Origin: CAYVQU01 sp964453155
GTDB taxonomy: Bacteria > Chloroflexota > Anaerolineae > Anaerolineales > UBA11858
Assembly: GCA_964453155.1 (NCBI GenBank)
Contig: CAYVQU010000007.1
Coordinates: forward strand, 4,429-68,428
DNA: 64,000 nt
Direction of reading: 5' to 3'
The notes under the pieces were generated by a model that saw nothing but the letters and a program-made list of their open reading frames with translations, had not been told where the DNA came from and searched no databases. Made by a program: the position numbers and the translations under genes. Of this stretch, positions 44,264 to 53,968 are shown in pieces (position 1 is the first letter of the stretch; every line of letters begins with the position of its first letter).

Positions 44264-47134
44264 TTATAGCTCCTCCTGGAGATTTTTAAGATCGTCGGTA
44301 AGACGGATCGATACTTCTTCAAGGGGCAAAGAATCATAGATTTCATTCACCGCAGTTTGCAAAATCGTTTCAATATTCAGGCTAGATCGTAACCGAGTCG
44401 TGATTTCTCCGATGATTTGCTCTCGGACGGCTCTTTGTTGGGAATCCCGATAAAGTCTGGCCCCTTCCAAGGCAACTCCCAATTGCTCAATGATCGTTTG
44501 CACTACTTGTAGTTCTTCGGGGGCCCAGTTGCCGGCTTCGATCGGTTTATGCGTATTCAATACCCCAATCGTCGTATCGCGCACCTTAATTGGAATAGCC
44601 AGGTTATGACTCCCTTTTTCAGTGGATTGGGTAATATCTCCGGCCCGTAAAGCTGTCTTTTCGATATTTGTGGATTGATCTTCAACCGCAATGAGACCTT
44701 GTTCACTGCTCTTGTAACCCAGGGTGCTCTGGGTAGCTAAAGTCTCTGTCCAGGCTTGGTCACTGATCTCGCCATAAGCCCGGCGAGAAGCTACCAGGGC
44801 ATCTTGTGTTTGGGTATACAAGTTGGCATTATCGATGGCGACACTCACTAGATCTGCCATTGTTTGGAGAATGGCAATGCTGGCGTCATCGAAGGAATCA
44901 GGTTCAGAATCCTGAATAGTGAGGGCCCCGATAATTTGCCCGCGAACTCTTAGCGGCAGCGCGGCCTCCGAACGAGTTTCGGGTAGTTCTTCAGTTGCCA
45001 GGCGCACAGCATCCGCACCTGCCTCCAGCGCAATTCGGGCTTCGGCATTAGCAATACTCCAACCGATCATCCCTTGGCCAACTTGAATGCGGTGTTGACG
45101 AGCTAACATTTTCTGCCCAGCTTCCCCTGAACCAGCCCGGAGATACGCCCATTCCCGCGACTGATCTACTAAGAACAAACCCACATAATAAAGGTTGAAA
45201 CGTTCTCGAATGACCTCCACAACCTCCTGGAGCAATTGAGTGGGATCGAGCATCGCAGAAGCAGCCCGGCCTACATCCGCGGCGGCCTGGAGGTGGGTGG
45301 ATCGTTTTTCCAGGTCGCGGGTGCGATCGCTGACACGTTGTTCCAAGGACCCGATCGATTCCAATAATTGTTCCGTCATTTGGTTGAAGGATTGAGCCAA
45401 AATTCCAATTTCATCCTGGCTGACTACCGGTGCGATTCTGGTCAGATCACCCTGGGAAATCGCAGTTGCAGTTTCGGTCAGACTAGCAATCGGGCGGATG
45501 GCCTGACGGATCGCCAGCGTAGTCAGCCCTCCCAACAAAATTATGCCTACGACCATGGTCAACCCCACTGCAGACTGGAAAGCATTCAAAGGTCTGAGTA
45601 GTTCAGCCTCTTTTTGTTGGACAACTACCCCCCAGCCATTTTCCAGCCGTGCTGCGATCGCAATCCAATTCTCGCCATTTTCATCGGTAAATTCGACCAA
45701 TTCGACCAGTTTGTCACTTTCTGAGCGCCGTAGGGCCGTGATGGCGGGGTCGGTGGAAAAATCTGCAAGAGAATATTGTTGATCGGGGTGAATCAACACC
45801 TGGTTATTATGGTCAACAATATAACTAAATCCGGTTTCACCGATCTGATAAATATCAAGCGAAGTGCGGAAATCCTCCAGAGTAGAGGCCAGCATACCGA
45901 TACCGACCAATTCGTTCTGGGATGAATAAATTGGTTTAGCGATTACCAACGCGGGTTCGCCACTCGTTTTGCCAATTAGACTTTGATATGCGATTGGTTC
46001 ACCGGCCAATATTTTTTGAACATATTGCCGATCACTATTATCTTTATTGGGGGCACCATCGCTGCGGGAGACATTTACGCCATCTAACCCAATTGTGCTA
46101 ATCAAATAAATATGTTCAAACGCTTGATCAACGCTTTCCAAAATGGGTCTTTGCGAGTTTGCGTTCATTGAACGCACAGAACCCAATTCAATTACGGCAT
46201 CTAAGGCATTGATGCTATAGGTTAGCGAGGTTTCAACTGACTTTGAAATGGTCTGGTTGCTTGTGGCTAGATCTTGAATGGCGTTTGATTTAATAAATAC
46301 ACCTGCCCGGGAAATAACGAAGGTAGAAATGGCCAACATCAACGGCAATGCGATCGCCAGGACTAATATCGTTAAGCGCGGTTGCAAGTTCCCCCGTTGC
46401 AAATGGCGCTCAGAGAGCATTTGCGCAAAGGCGGCGTACCCATATCCAACCACGAAGACAGTACTGGTGATGAGCAGGGCCAAAGATACTTCGATCGTGA
46501 AGATTAGCGAGATATTTACAATTTGGGCGGCGACTTGGGTTCCTAACAGAATAAAAGCCAGGCGCCGGGTGGTACTCGGGAGGGTGCGATCAAAGAACGC
46601 AAAATAGAACTGAGGAATGATGACAAAAATGGATAGACCATAAATCATCAATCCCCGGAACCAAGCTGAAATCTCACCTTGGGTGTAGGTAGAAATTGGC
46701 AGATACCCCCCCAGGTAAGTATCGGGGTTGAACCCCGAATACCATAGATTGGTGGCGGTCGTGAGATCCAGAATTGTCAACACCAGTGGTGCAAAAAATA
46801 GAGCGTACAACCCCCACCATAAATATTTCAGACGGCTTTGCAGCCATCGTTCTTTAAGCAAAATGATTGTGACGATCAGCAATCCCGGTTGGGCCATTGG
46901 AGTAGTGACCGCGATCAGAATACTCGGGAGACGGGCTTGATCGAACAACTCGGCAATGGTGAAAGCCCCAATCGCATAGGAGTTGATGGCAAAAATAATC
47001 ATCAATATCCCAACCCGACGGTTTGCATTTGCCCAGGGGTTTAATAAGATGATGTAGAGACCCAAGATAAATTCGATCAGGGCCACTGACCAGGCAAACA
47101 TCTGGATGATTTCTAATGTTTCAAGTTGGAACAT
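44264..47134 (-). CDS. 7TM-dCache-HAMP-GAF receptor, no output domain
   Basis: 956 residues from ATG 47134. The AGGAG eight bases upstream decides this start over the in-frame ATG at 47152. Seven N-terminal helices (about 10-240) resemble the 7TM region of some histidine kinases. An eighth helix (about 255-277) is followed by an extracytoplasmic dCache domain (DRQYVQKILAGEPIAY, GFSYIVDHNNQVLIHPD), a ninth helix, a HAMP (about 565-620), a coiled coil, a receptor-type GAF (ERFNLYYVGLFLVD, ELPETRSEAALPL), a compressed GAF (LAIPIKVRDTTIGVLN, WAPEEL) and the tail ITTRLRSSLNIETILQTAVN. dCache domains commonly bind amino acids or small acids. The double membrane input is unusual. Confidence 0.85.
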   Translation of the reverse strand: MFQLETLEIIQMFAWSVALIEFILGLYIILLNPWANANRRVGILMIIFAINSYAIGAFTIAELFDQARLPSILIAVTTPMAQPGLLIVTIILLKERWLQSRLKYLWWGLYALFFAPLVLTILDLTTATNLWYSGFNPDTYLGGYLPISTYTQGEISAWFRGLMIYGLSIFVIIPQFYFAFFDRTLPSTTRRLAFILLGTQVAAQIVNISLIFTIEVSLALLITSTVFVVGYGYAAFAQMLSERHLQRGNLQPRLTILVLAIALPLMLAISTFVISRAGVFIKSNAIQDLATSNQTISKSVETSLTYSINALDAVIELGSVRSMNANSQRPILESVDQAFEHIYLISTIGLDGVNVSRSDGAPNKDNSDRQYVQKILAGEPIAYQSLIGKTSGEPALVIAKPIYSSQNELVGIGMLASTLEDFRTSLDIYQIGETGFSYIVDHNNQVLIHPDQQYSLADFSTDPAITALRRSESDKLVELVEFTDENGENWIAIAARLENGWGVVVQQKEAELLRPLNAFQSAVGLTMVVGIILLGGLTTLAIRQAIRPIASLTETATAISQGDLTRIAPVVSQDEIGILAQSFNQMTEQLLESIGSLEQRVSDRTRDLEKRSTHLQAAADVGRAASAMLDPTQLLQEVVEVIRERFNLYYVGLFLVDQSREWAYLRAGSGEAGQKMLARQHRIQVGQGMIGWSIANAEARIALEAGADAVRLATEELPETRSEAALPLRVRGQIIGALTIQDSEPDSFDDASIAILQTMADLVSVAIDNANLYTQTQDALVASRRAYGEISDQAWTETLATQSTLGYKSSEQGLIAVEDQSTNIEKTALRAGDITQSTEKGSHNLAIPIKVRDTTIGVLNTHKPIEAGNWAPEELQVVQTIIEQLGVALEGARLYRDSQQRAVREQIIGEITTRLRSSLNIETILQTAVNEIYDSLPLEEVSIRLTDDLKNLQEEL

Positions 47135-47138
47135 GAAG

Positions 47139-48851
47139 CTAGCTCCTGGCATCCGTGCCGGCGGAAGTATCTTGCCTGAGGCGAATCGTTACCTCGGGCA
47201 AATTTAGAGCCTGCCGAATTTCTTCGGTCGCGGTTTTGATGATGGTTTCAATATCTAATGTTTCTCGCACTTTGGCAGTGGCCTCACTGGTGAGTTGTTC
47301 GCGAACAGCTGCTAATTGCGAATCTTGGAATGAACGGGCACTTTCTAACGCGACCCCCAATTGTTCAGAGATGACCTCCATGAGGGAGATTTCTTCTGGT
47401 GTCCAAGCTCCGGCTTCTGGTGATTTGTACGCATTGAGAACTCCGATGGTCCTACCGCGCTCAGAAACTGGCAAAGCCAAAGATGAGTATTCGGCCTGAT
47501 GGCCTAAAATTGGTTCACCCTGGGTGGCCGCGGCGGTCATTTCGGAGGACCATTCTGTGGTTGGGGGCAAAATTCCTTCGGGATCAAAGCGTTCGTGTAA
47601 GCGTCCTTGCGCACCAAGGTATTTTTGCCAGGCCTGCTGACTAATTTCTCCAAAGGCGCGTTGGGTGGCTTCCAAATTGGATTGTAATTCTTGTAGTAAC
47701 CGGGTGTTTTGAATGGTTTGGGCTACCTGATCGGCCAGGGTTTGTAGCAGGGTGACGTCTTCATTGGTAAACGCCGACGGCTCAGAGCTTTGTACATCTA
47801 AAGCGCCGATTACTTGACCACGCACCCGCAAAGGTAACGCCATTTCTGAACGGGTTTCTGGGAGGTTGGGGTTTTGGAAATATACCGCATCGGCGCCAAC
47901 ATCCAATGAAATTCTGGGGATGCCGCGGTCGATGACAAAGCCAACAATCCCCACTTCACCAATCCGCAGTTGATGCCCGCGTTCCAGCATCCTTTTGCCC
48001 CCTTCCGAAGATGCCGCCCGGAGGACCGCAAACCGGTTGGTTTCATCGATTAAGAAAATGGCGGTATGGTAAAACTCAAAGTTCTGAGAAATTGAATTGA
48101 CCGCTTCAACCAGGAGTTGATCGAGATCTTGAATCGTAGCTATTTCCCGGGTTACTTGGGCTGTCAGCGATAATTGTTGGTTGCGTTTTTCAAGAGCAGC
48201 AGTTCGGTCTTGAACGATTTTTTCAAGTGACCTTTGGTTTTCCCGTAATTCGGAAGTTAGGTTTTGACTGTGTTGGAGTACGGCCGACAGACGCGGGACG
48301 AGAAAAGTAAGCGAGTTGTTTATCAAGATACTCATCATCAAAACCACCCCAGTACCCGCCAGCCAATCCCCAACCAGACTGGAACGAATATCGTTGGGGT
48401 CTACCAGAATCCCCTGCGTGTATAGCAAGGCAAACACCATCATGGTCGATATGACCAGGGTTGTGACAATTTCTCCAGCCCGGCGACTTATCAGCATTCC
48501 CGCTAACGCAGCTGTACCAGCCAGGATAACTTGAGAACTCCCATTCAGACCCTCATCTATAAAATCTGTGGTACCAATGATGAACAATAACCCCAAGAAA
48601 AACCAGACTTTTAAGGCATAAGGCACCTTTTTCCAGAAATTGAGGATCACAATTAACAGGTACCCACCCCAATATAAAAAGATTGGCCAAGGTGTATCTG
48701 TACCTGCCTGGAGGGAATCAACAGTGCCAAGGACGGCAGCTAATAATCCAATAACAATTGCAACCCGATACAAATTCTTGACGAGTTCTTCTTGTAATTG
48801 CGGTACAGAAACTGATATTTCAGGGTCTAATTGAGGATTCTTGGTTTCCAT
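47139..48851 (-). CDS. Membrane GAF receptor, 5-6 TM input, no output domain
   Basis: 570 residues. Five or six hydrophobic helices (about 27-190), then a coiled coil with the LEKIVQDRTAALEKRNQQL pattern common before cytosolic signalling modules. A receptor-type GAF (about 235-385) contains FEFYHTAIFLIDETNRFAVL and NLPETRSEMALPLRVRGQVI, followed by a compressed GAF (SSLALPVSERGRTIGVLNAY, AWTPEEI) and the tail EATAKVRETLDIETIIKTAT. No output domain. It starts after a 110-base gap that carries a promoter candidate, so it may open a separate transcription unit with 44264, 42531, 39223, 38432 and 29848. Confidence 0.84.
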   Translation of the reverse strand: METKNPQLDPEISVSVPQLQEELVKNLYRVAIVIGLLAAVLGTVDSLQAGTDTPWPIFLYWGGYLLIVILNFWKKVPYALKVWFFLGLLFIIGTTDFIDEGLNGSSQVILAGTAALAGMLISRRAGEIVTTLVISTMMVFALLYTQGILVDPNDIRSSLVGDWLAGTGVVLMMSILINNSLTFLVPRLSAVLQHSQNLTSELRENQRSLEKIVQDRTAALEKRNQQLSLTAQVTREIATIQDLDQLLVEAVNSISQNFEFYHTAIFLIDETNRFAVLRAASSEGGKRMLERGHQLRIGEVGIVGFVIDRGIPRISLDVGADAVYFQNPNLPETRSEMALPLRVRGQVIGALDVQSSEPSAFTNEDVTLLQTLADQVAQTIQNTRLLQELQSNLEATQRAFGEISQQAWQKYLGAQGRLHERFDPEGILPPTTEWSSEMTAAATQGEPILGHQAEYSSLALPVSERGRTIGVLNAYKSPEAGAWTPEEISLMEVISEQLGVALESARSFQDSQLAAVREQLTSEATAKVRETLDIETIIKTATEEIRQALNLPEVTIRLRQDTSAGTDARS

Positions 48852-48927
48852 AAATATTCAAATCACCTGGATAGGGTTGACTTTACGATCTGCTGATCGC
48901 GCGAACAAACTCATTGGAAGCAGTGAA

Positions 48928-48955
48928 TTTCTAGAGAAGAAAGGCTAAATGTCAA
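48928..48955 (-). promoter_or_regulatory. Sigma-70-like promoter inside the receptor cluster
   Basis: Read on the minus strand, a perfect TTGACA (48955-48950) is followed by a 16-base spacer and TAGAAA (48933-48928). The predicted start is about 70 bases ahead of ATG 48851. It overlaps only the few bases beyond the stop of the upstream gene (48962) and would drive the receptor/ParA/giant-kinase half of the cluster. Confidence 0.5.
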
Positions 48956-48961
48956 CACGGC

Positions 48962-50449
48962 CTAGTCCGACTCGCTACCGGTGAGTTCCGGTGGTTGGTT
49001 TGGGTCAACCCATAACTGGATATCGAGAGCAGCCAGACCTAATGAGCGCAAAATTTCGGTGGATGCGGTTTTTAGGACCGTTTCAATATCCAATGTTTCC
49101 CGAATTTTTGCGGTAATTTCACGGATAACTTGCTCACGTGAAGCACTGCGCTGGGTTTCTTCGATAAGGCGGAGATTCTCGAGGGCTAGACCCATCTGCT
49201 GGGTAACTGTATCGATCAATGCTTGCTGTTCGGGTGAAAGTTGATCTCCTCCTGCAGGGATCTCAATTTCGAGTTGGCCGATAGATTGCCCGCGAATGGC
49301 AATTGGGATATCTAAGGCAGTTTCCAGTGGGGCTGTATCTTCTGCCTCAACCTCTGGTTTTTGAATAGCAGCTTCATCTGGCGATATCCTTGAAAAAACT
49401 TGTGGTTCAAACTTCAGTTGACTTTCTCGGCGTTCGGTATATTCTTCCCACCGTTTACGGAGATAGAGCTGATGGGTTTCTTCCGCTTCTGCCAGGGCAG
49501 CTTGCGCCTGATCATATAAACCGATCCCGTGCAAAACAATGGCAGCCTGATCTACTAAACTGCTGATTTGACGCTGGTCGTTTTCATCTAGATGAATTGT
49601 GCGATGAGATTGTCCAGATACCAACCCCAGCCATTGATCACCCGTTGTTAAGGGCCAAATTCCGAAACTACGAACACCGCGTTCAGCCATCAAATCGGAG
49701 CGTTGTTCTGCCTCCAGGCTTGGATCAGTGCTAACATCCGAAATGATAATGGGGTCTGCGCGCGAAATGCGGGCCTGAACCGGTAGGTTCTCGAAATTAA
49801 CTCGGGCACCCAAGAGATCACCGGTTGTTTCATTGCTTTGAGTCAAAACCGCCGCAACCGTGATCACAAGCGGCGCTTCTCCCATCGAGAGGGGAGTGTC
49901 GAACAGATAAATCCCATTCCAATCAAAGTATTGGAGGGCACTGGAGCGAATGAGCGCATTTAAAACATCATCAATGGTTTGAGAACGCAAAACCCGATCG
50001 CTCCCGACGTAAAGAGTTTCAGTCTGTTCGAGCGCTTTCTCGATGATTTGACGGGCATTTTCCTGTTCGGCTAACATTTGGCGGAGGTCACCAATCATCA
50101 TTTCGACCCCAACTGCTAATTCTGAAAGGACCTCGATCCCTTCGGGGATGGGGACTTCAACATCCATATCCCCAAGGGCGACCGACTGAACCACATCCAG
50201 CAAGGCCCGGCTTTGGGCCTCGATGAGAAGGTTTTTCTCCTGTTCGGCATTATATTGCTGCTGAACCAGTCTATTCCGCTCGAACAATTCTTCCGAAGTC
50301 AGGTCCAGGGAGCGTTCGAGGAGGGTCCGGTCGGCATCAGACTGCGCATAGGCGTTATCTACGGCCGTAATGAACTGTTCCCATTCGGCTGGAATTTTTT
50401 CTGTAGAACCAAAAAAGCGGCGTAACTGCCTTTGTAATAAACGGTGCAT
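48962..50449 (-). CDS. Soluble FIST-associated GAF protein, no output domain
   Basis: 495 residues, no membrane helix. The N-terminus (RQLRRFFGSTEKIPAEWEQF, then LLERSLDLTSEELFERNRLV) matches the helical leader often found on sensor proteins encoded next to FIST domains, and a FIST gene is indeed directly upstream. A HAMP-like stretch (SVALGDMDVEVPIPEGIEVL) and coiled coil (about 85-145) lead to a GAF (about 155-320, ARISRADPIIISDVSTDPSL), a compressed GAF (LDIPIAIRGQSIGQLEIEIP) and the tail ITAKIRETLDIETVLKTAST. GGAG lies six bases before the start. It probably receives a signal from the FIST protein and passes it on through its GAF and tail region. Confidence 0.82.
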   Translation of the reverse strand: MHRLLQRQLRRFFGSTEKIPAEWEQFITAVDNAYAQSDADRTLLERSLDLTSEELFERNRLVQQQYNAEQEKNLLIEAQSRALLDVVQSVALGDMDVEVPIPEGIEVLSELAVGVEMMIGDLRQMLAEQENARQIIEKALEQTETLYVGSDRVLRSQTIDDVLNALIRSSALQYFDWNGIYLFDTPLSMGEAPLVITVAAVLTQSNETTGDLLGARVNFENLPVQARISRADPIIISDVSTDPSLEAEQRSDLMAERGVRSFGIWPLTTGDQWLGLVSGQSHRTIHLDENDQRQISSLVDQAAIVLHGIGLYDQAQAALAEAEETHQLYLRKRWEEYTERRESQLKFEPQVFSRISPDEAAIQKPEVEAEDTAPLETALDIPIAIRGQSIGQLEIEIPAGGDQLSPEQQALIDTVTQQMGLALENLRLIEETQRSASREQVIREITAKIRETLDIETVLKTASTEILRSLGLAALDIQLWVDPNQPPELTGSESD

Positions 50450-50478
50450 TTACAACTCCAGGATTAACACCATTCGAT

Positions 50479-51621
50479 TTATTCTTCGGTAAAGGTCGTG
50501 ATGGTCATGGTCTGGTTATGCAGTTCGCACAACCCGGTGGGGATGAAGGGGGCAATTTCACCATAGGAGTAAAATCCAGTTAGCGTTGCAGATTCTCCAA
50601 AGATGTCTAAAACACCTTCAACCTCTTCTTCAATGCGTTGCTGCATTACCAATTTACGCCCAACACAACTGATGAGGACGGCCAATTGCGGTTGCGATTG
50701 GAGCATTTCATGGGCGTTTTGGGCTGCTTCCATGGCGCCATCAATCAGCCGTTCAACATTGGCTTTCATGAACCGGGCCACATAACCTTCGGGCACATCC
50801 CCCGCGAAGGTCATACTATTGGTCTCCTCATCAACACCCAAAATCGTACGGACCAAGCCGCGCTCTCCGGTTTTTGACGTTAGGCTGAGCGGAAACAACA
50901 GTCCGCTAGAAGGGAGATCAGCGGCATAATCGCCCAAATAGCGCTTGTAAAGCTCTAAGGCGGATTGGCCATCTAATTCGTATAAAACATTATTTTCAGA
51001 TCGGGTAATAATCCGTTCGGGACCAAATGGATCCCAGCCACCCCAAGATCCATTCCCAATTTTTAATCGCTGACCATAAAAACCGATCGCCCCAACCCGC
51101 CGTTGAGTTGACTGACCATCGATGATGACCCGGGTTTTCTCAAACCGGGAGCCATCGCCAGCCAAGCCCCCGGTTACCAGTATCCCTTCAGGAAGTTTTT
51201 CTTCCAGGCCTCTAACCAGATGGCTGCCATTTACATAGATTCCATCCGATAGTACGAAAACATGGGTTAATTCGTCTTCATCACTGAGAATCTCGGCCAG
51301 TTGCTGTCCGGCGAGATAACTGTCATTTTCAGCGTTTAATTCCACGTTGGCGCTTTTAATTTTGGTATGTTCGAATTCAACCGCGGTTACAGCTAGTGTG
51401 TCGTCCCAGACTTCGGTCCCCAAAATTTCACCAGCTGTCGAACAGCCCAGAATATGAGCAGCGGGATATGCGGATTGGATATTATCAACTAATTCAGTAT
51501 TACGCATTAGCGCGGTGGCACCAAAAACAAACACCAATTGAGCAGAATCTTTTAGCCCGTTTTCTGTTTTGGTTACCCAGCCAGTATTTTGGGTCCACTG
51601 CTTTTGTTCTGTCCTGATCAT
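50479..51621 (-). CDS. FIST domain sensor protein
   Basis: 380 residues. The FIST N domain (about 25-225) shows QLVFVFGATALM, ILGCSTAGEILGTEVWDDTL and LPEGILVTGGLAGDGSRF. The FIST_C domain (about 225-365) shows LYELDGQSALELYKRYLGDY, LISCVGRKLVMQQRIEEEVE and LTGFYSYGEIAPF. The family is a predicted small-molecule (possibly amino-acid) sensor paired with signalling proteins. No membrane segment. AGGAG is six bases ahead of ATG 51621. It is flanked by a SpoIIAA/STAS-like gene upstream and the FIST-associated GAF protein downstream, 29 bases on each side, which suggests a three-gene module. Confidence 0.92.
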   Translation of the reverse strand: MIRTEQKQWTQNTGWVTKTENGLKDSAQLVFVFGATALMRNTELVDNIQSAYPAAHILGCSTAGEILGTEVWDDTLAVTAVEFEHTKIKSANVELNAENDSYLAGQQLAEILSDEDELTHVFVLSDGIYVNGSHLVRGLEEKLPEGILVTGGLAGDGSRFEKTRVIIDGQSTQRRVGAIGFYGQRLKIGNGSWGGWDPFGPERIITRSENNVLYELDGQSALELYKRYLGDYAADLPSSGLLFPLSLTSKTGERGLVRTILGVDEETNSMTFAGDVPEGYVARFMKANVERLIDGAMEAAQNAHEMLQSQPQLAVLISCVGRKLVMQQRIEEEVEGVLDIFGESATLTGFYSYGEIAPFIPTGLCELHNQTMTITTFTEE

Positions 51622-51650
51622 GCTGGTCTCCTTTTTATTGAATCGGTCGA

Positions 51651-52016
51651 TTATTCACTTTGAAACCATTTTATCGCTTCAGTTTCATCTTGAAATAAGC
51701 GTAAATCTTTTGTGCCGGTGGCCTTTATTACAAATCCAGCTAATACTCGAATATAACGACTGGCTCCGATAATCGCAGATTTACCAGATCGTGGGTCTAC
51801 ATCTTGGAATAGGGTTCCAAAAACTCTTCTTACGGAGGCTGAGGCTTTACCAACTTCACTGGCTTCTATGATGGTATGGAGGGGAGATTCTGCGGAGGCC
51901 TTTTCTAAATAAGTCCGGTATGCTTCGATATACGCCAGGACTTCGGCCTCATCAATATCACCCCGGAATACGATCCGGAGGATGCCGTCTTCACCAAGAT
52001 CAAATGCAAAACTCAT
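51651..52016 (-). CDS. SpoIIAA/STAS-like small protein
   Basis: 121 residues. The sequence alternates short strands and helices: ILRIVFRGDIDEAEVLAYIE, a central HTIIEASEVGKASASVRRVF, then KSAIIGASRYIRVLAGFVIK and a final DLRLFQDETEAIKWFQ. This is the layout of small SpoIIAA-like (STAS/SEC14) proteins often encoded beside sensory genes. The conserved phosphorylatable Ser of true anti-anti-sigma factors is not clearly present, and no anti-sigma kinase is nearby. AAGGAAG precedes the start. Probable role: a protein-protein adaptor in the FIST module. Confidence 0.65.
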   Translation of the reverse strand: MSFAFDLGEDGILRIVFRGDIDEAEVLAYIEAYRTYLEKASAESPLHTIIEASEVGKASASVRRVFGTLFQDVDPRSGKSAIIGASRYIRVLAGFVIKATGTKDLRLFQDETEAIKWFQSE

Positions 52017-52168
52017 TCGGTTTCTTCCTTGTGGCGATCAAATCTCTGAACCCTTCTGGAGATAAGGACCAAAAAATGATTAAGTAAATGTTGGTCGCCC
52101 AGTTTGGGTTTCATGATTACTTTTTTCACCACATCATGTTCAGCTTGAGTATGCTAGCCTAATCCTAG

Positions 52169-53941
52169 CTAATCTTTGTCAGGGAGAATGCCTTCATCAG
52201 ATTGAACCGCTAACTGCGCGGTAACTTTTTGAGAAGCGCCCAATGCCAGGTATAGTTCATTAATTGCAGTTTGAACGATATCCTCAACACTGGTTGCCCG
52301 CCGCATTTTGTCCGTAATTTCACGCGCGAGTTGCTGGCGAGTTGCACTTTTTTGAGTGTCCTGATACAACTGCGCACTTTCCAGGGCCAAGCTCATTTGA
52401 TCGGTGATCGTTTGCAACATGTTTATTTCATCGGGCGACCATTCGTCATCTGGGTTGGACTTGCGGACCTTGATCGTTCCCAAAACCTGCCCACCACGCA
52501 TCACCACTGGAAAATCTAAGGCGGGTAGATCATTTCTTTGGGCCGTTTCGGGAATGTTATCCAGGTCTGAAACGCCACTTTCGTTGCAATAATAGCCCAG
52601 TGTTAGTTGTCCACGAAGAAGCTCACTCCAAGATTCGCGACTGAGTTCACCATAAGCCCGGTTGAGAATATTAAAGTTTTCTTGTGCTTGTTGGAAGAGG
52701 CTGGCATTACTGATGGCCATTGCAATTTGATCGGCCAGCGTTTGGAGCACACTGACATCTTCAGGACTGAAGGCATTAGTAGCCGTACTCATAACATCTA
52801 AAGCCCCAATAATTTCTCCGCGGGCAATCAATGGTAAAGACATTTTGGATTGGGCTTGGGTGTAGACTTCATTACCGACATAAATTGGATCGGTGCTGAT
52901 ATCGTTGGCTACATATGCTTGCCCGGTGGCAGTCACATGCCCAATAATGCCCTGGACACCAACCTCGAGTTGGAATCCTTGTTCTAGTACGGTTTCCTGA
53001 TCTTCTCCAATATCCGCGTGTAAAACTGCCCATTTACCGGTCCGGTCAAGTAGAAAAATACTCTGCCGGTAAAACCCAAAATGCTCATGGATCAAATTGA
53101 CTGCTCGGTTAAGAAGTTCATCCTGTTCTAATACCGAAGTTGCCTCTCGAGCGATTGCAGCAGTAGCCTCCAGATAACGGGCTCGTTGTTCAACCTCATG
53201 AATTTGTTGCTCAAAATCAGTATAGAGTTGCTGCAAGTCTGTTTTCATTTGCCCCAATGCATGTCCGACCACCGCGGTTTCTTCCAGACCCAATGAAGGA
53301 ATTACAACCTCCAAATTTCCTTGTCCAATTTCATCAGCGGCATTAACCAAAGACCGTAATGATCTGGTTGCGTATCTGGAGAAAAGGACACTGCTAATGA
53401 CGACGATTGAGATAATGACTATCCCGGTCAGAGTCATGTTGCGAGTAAGCGTGGTGATCGAGGTCTGCAAAGAAGATAAATCGAATACAATTTCTAACGA
53501 ACCAATTACCTCCGATCCCGAGGCGATTGGACCGGCCATAATAACGGTGCTTTCGTGCTCTCGTTCTAAGATGGTTTGTTGCGCAAAAGCCTGGCGAGCC
53601 AAATCCCTGTTCGTTTGCCCCTGAGGTAACCACCCTTCTATTCGGGCGTCAGCGATGGTTTGCCCGGTAGTGTCCCGAACGCCAGCATATAAGATTCTCG
53701 GGTCGCTGATGAAATCTTGCAACATGCGGTCTATCGTCCAGGCATCGAGTTCATAGAGGGGGTTAAACATCAGGTTTGCAGAAACCGATACCAGGGTTTG
53801 GTTGCTGGAAGTTACCAAATCTTGCGATATGCGATTCGCAGTTTGAACACTGGTAGCCACGAAAATAATCAGGGCCAAACCAATGACGATCCCGAAAAAT
53901 GCTGGAACAAGGACTGTAACTCTTGGGCGTCTACTTTGCAT
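52169..53941 (-). CDS. sCache-like/HAMP/GAF receptor, no output domain
   Basis: 590 residues. Helix 1 (about 8-31), an extracytoplasmic domain of about 135 residues (single-Cache or CHASE8-like: ILYAGVRDTTGQTIADARIE, VIGSLEIVFDLSSLQTSITT), helix 2 (168-190), HAMP (190-242), coiled coil, a receptor-type GAF (about 265-415: FGFYRQSIFLLDRTGKWAVL, IARGEIIGALDVMS), a compressed GAF (LDFPVVMRGGQVLGTIKVRK, EWSPDEINML) and the tail ITDKMRRATSVEDIVQTAIN. The LPxTRSEMALPL loop of its paralogues is changed to VYTQAQSKMSLPL. No output domain. The 152-base gap downstream (52017-52168) contains no gene. Confidence 0.85.
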   Translation of the reverse strand: MQSRRPRVTVLVPAFFGIVIGLALIIFVATSVQTANRISQDLVTSSNQTLVSVSANLMFNPLYELDAWTIDRMLQDFISDPRILYAGVRDTTGQTIADARIEGWLPQGQTNRDLARQAFAQQTILEREHESTVIMAGPIASGSEVIGSLEIVFDLSSLQTSITTLTRNMTLTGIVIISIVVISSVLFSRYATRSLRSLVNAADEIGQGNLEVVIPSLGLEETAVVGHALGQMKTDLQQLYTDFEQQIHEVEQRARYLEATAAIAREATSVLEQDELLNRAVNLIHEHFGFYRQSIFLLDRTGKWAVLHADIGEDQETVLEQGFQLEVGVQGIIGHVTATGQAYVANDISTDPIYVGNEVYTQAQSKMSLPLIARGEIIGALDVMSTATNAFSPEDVSVLQTLADQIAMAISNASLFQQAQENFNILNRAYGELSRESWSELLRGQLTLGYYCNESGVSDLDNIPETAQRNDLPALDFPVVMRGGQVLGTIKVRKSNPDDEWSPDEINMLQTITDQMSLALESAQLYQDTQKSATRQQLAREITDKMRRATSVEDIVQTAINELYLALGASQKVTAQLAVQSDEGILPDKD

Positions 53942-53968
53942 GAAAATCTCTCAAAAAAACCAAAAAAC

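Noticed and set aside
51651..52016. Classical anti-anti-sigma factor
   Set aside because: The fold looks SpoIIAA/STAS-like, but the conserved phosphorylatable serine motif is not clear and no anti-sigma kinase or sigma gene is adjacent.
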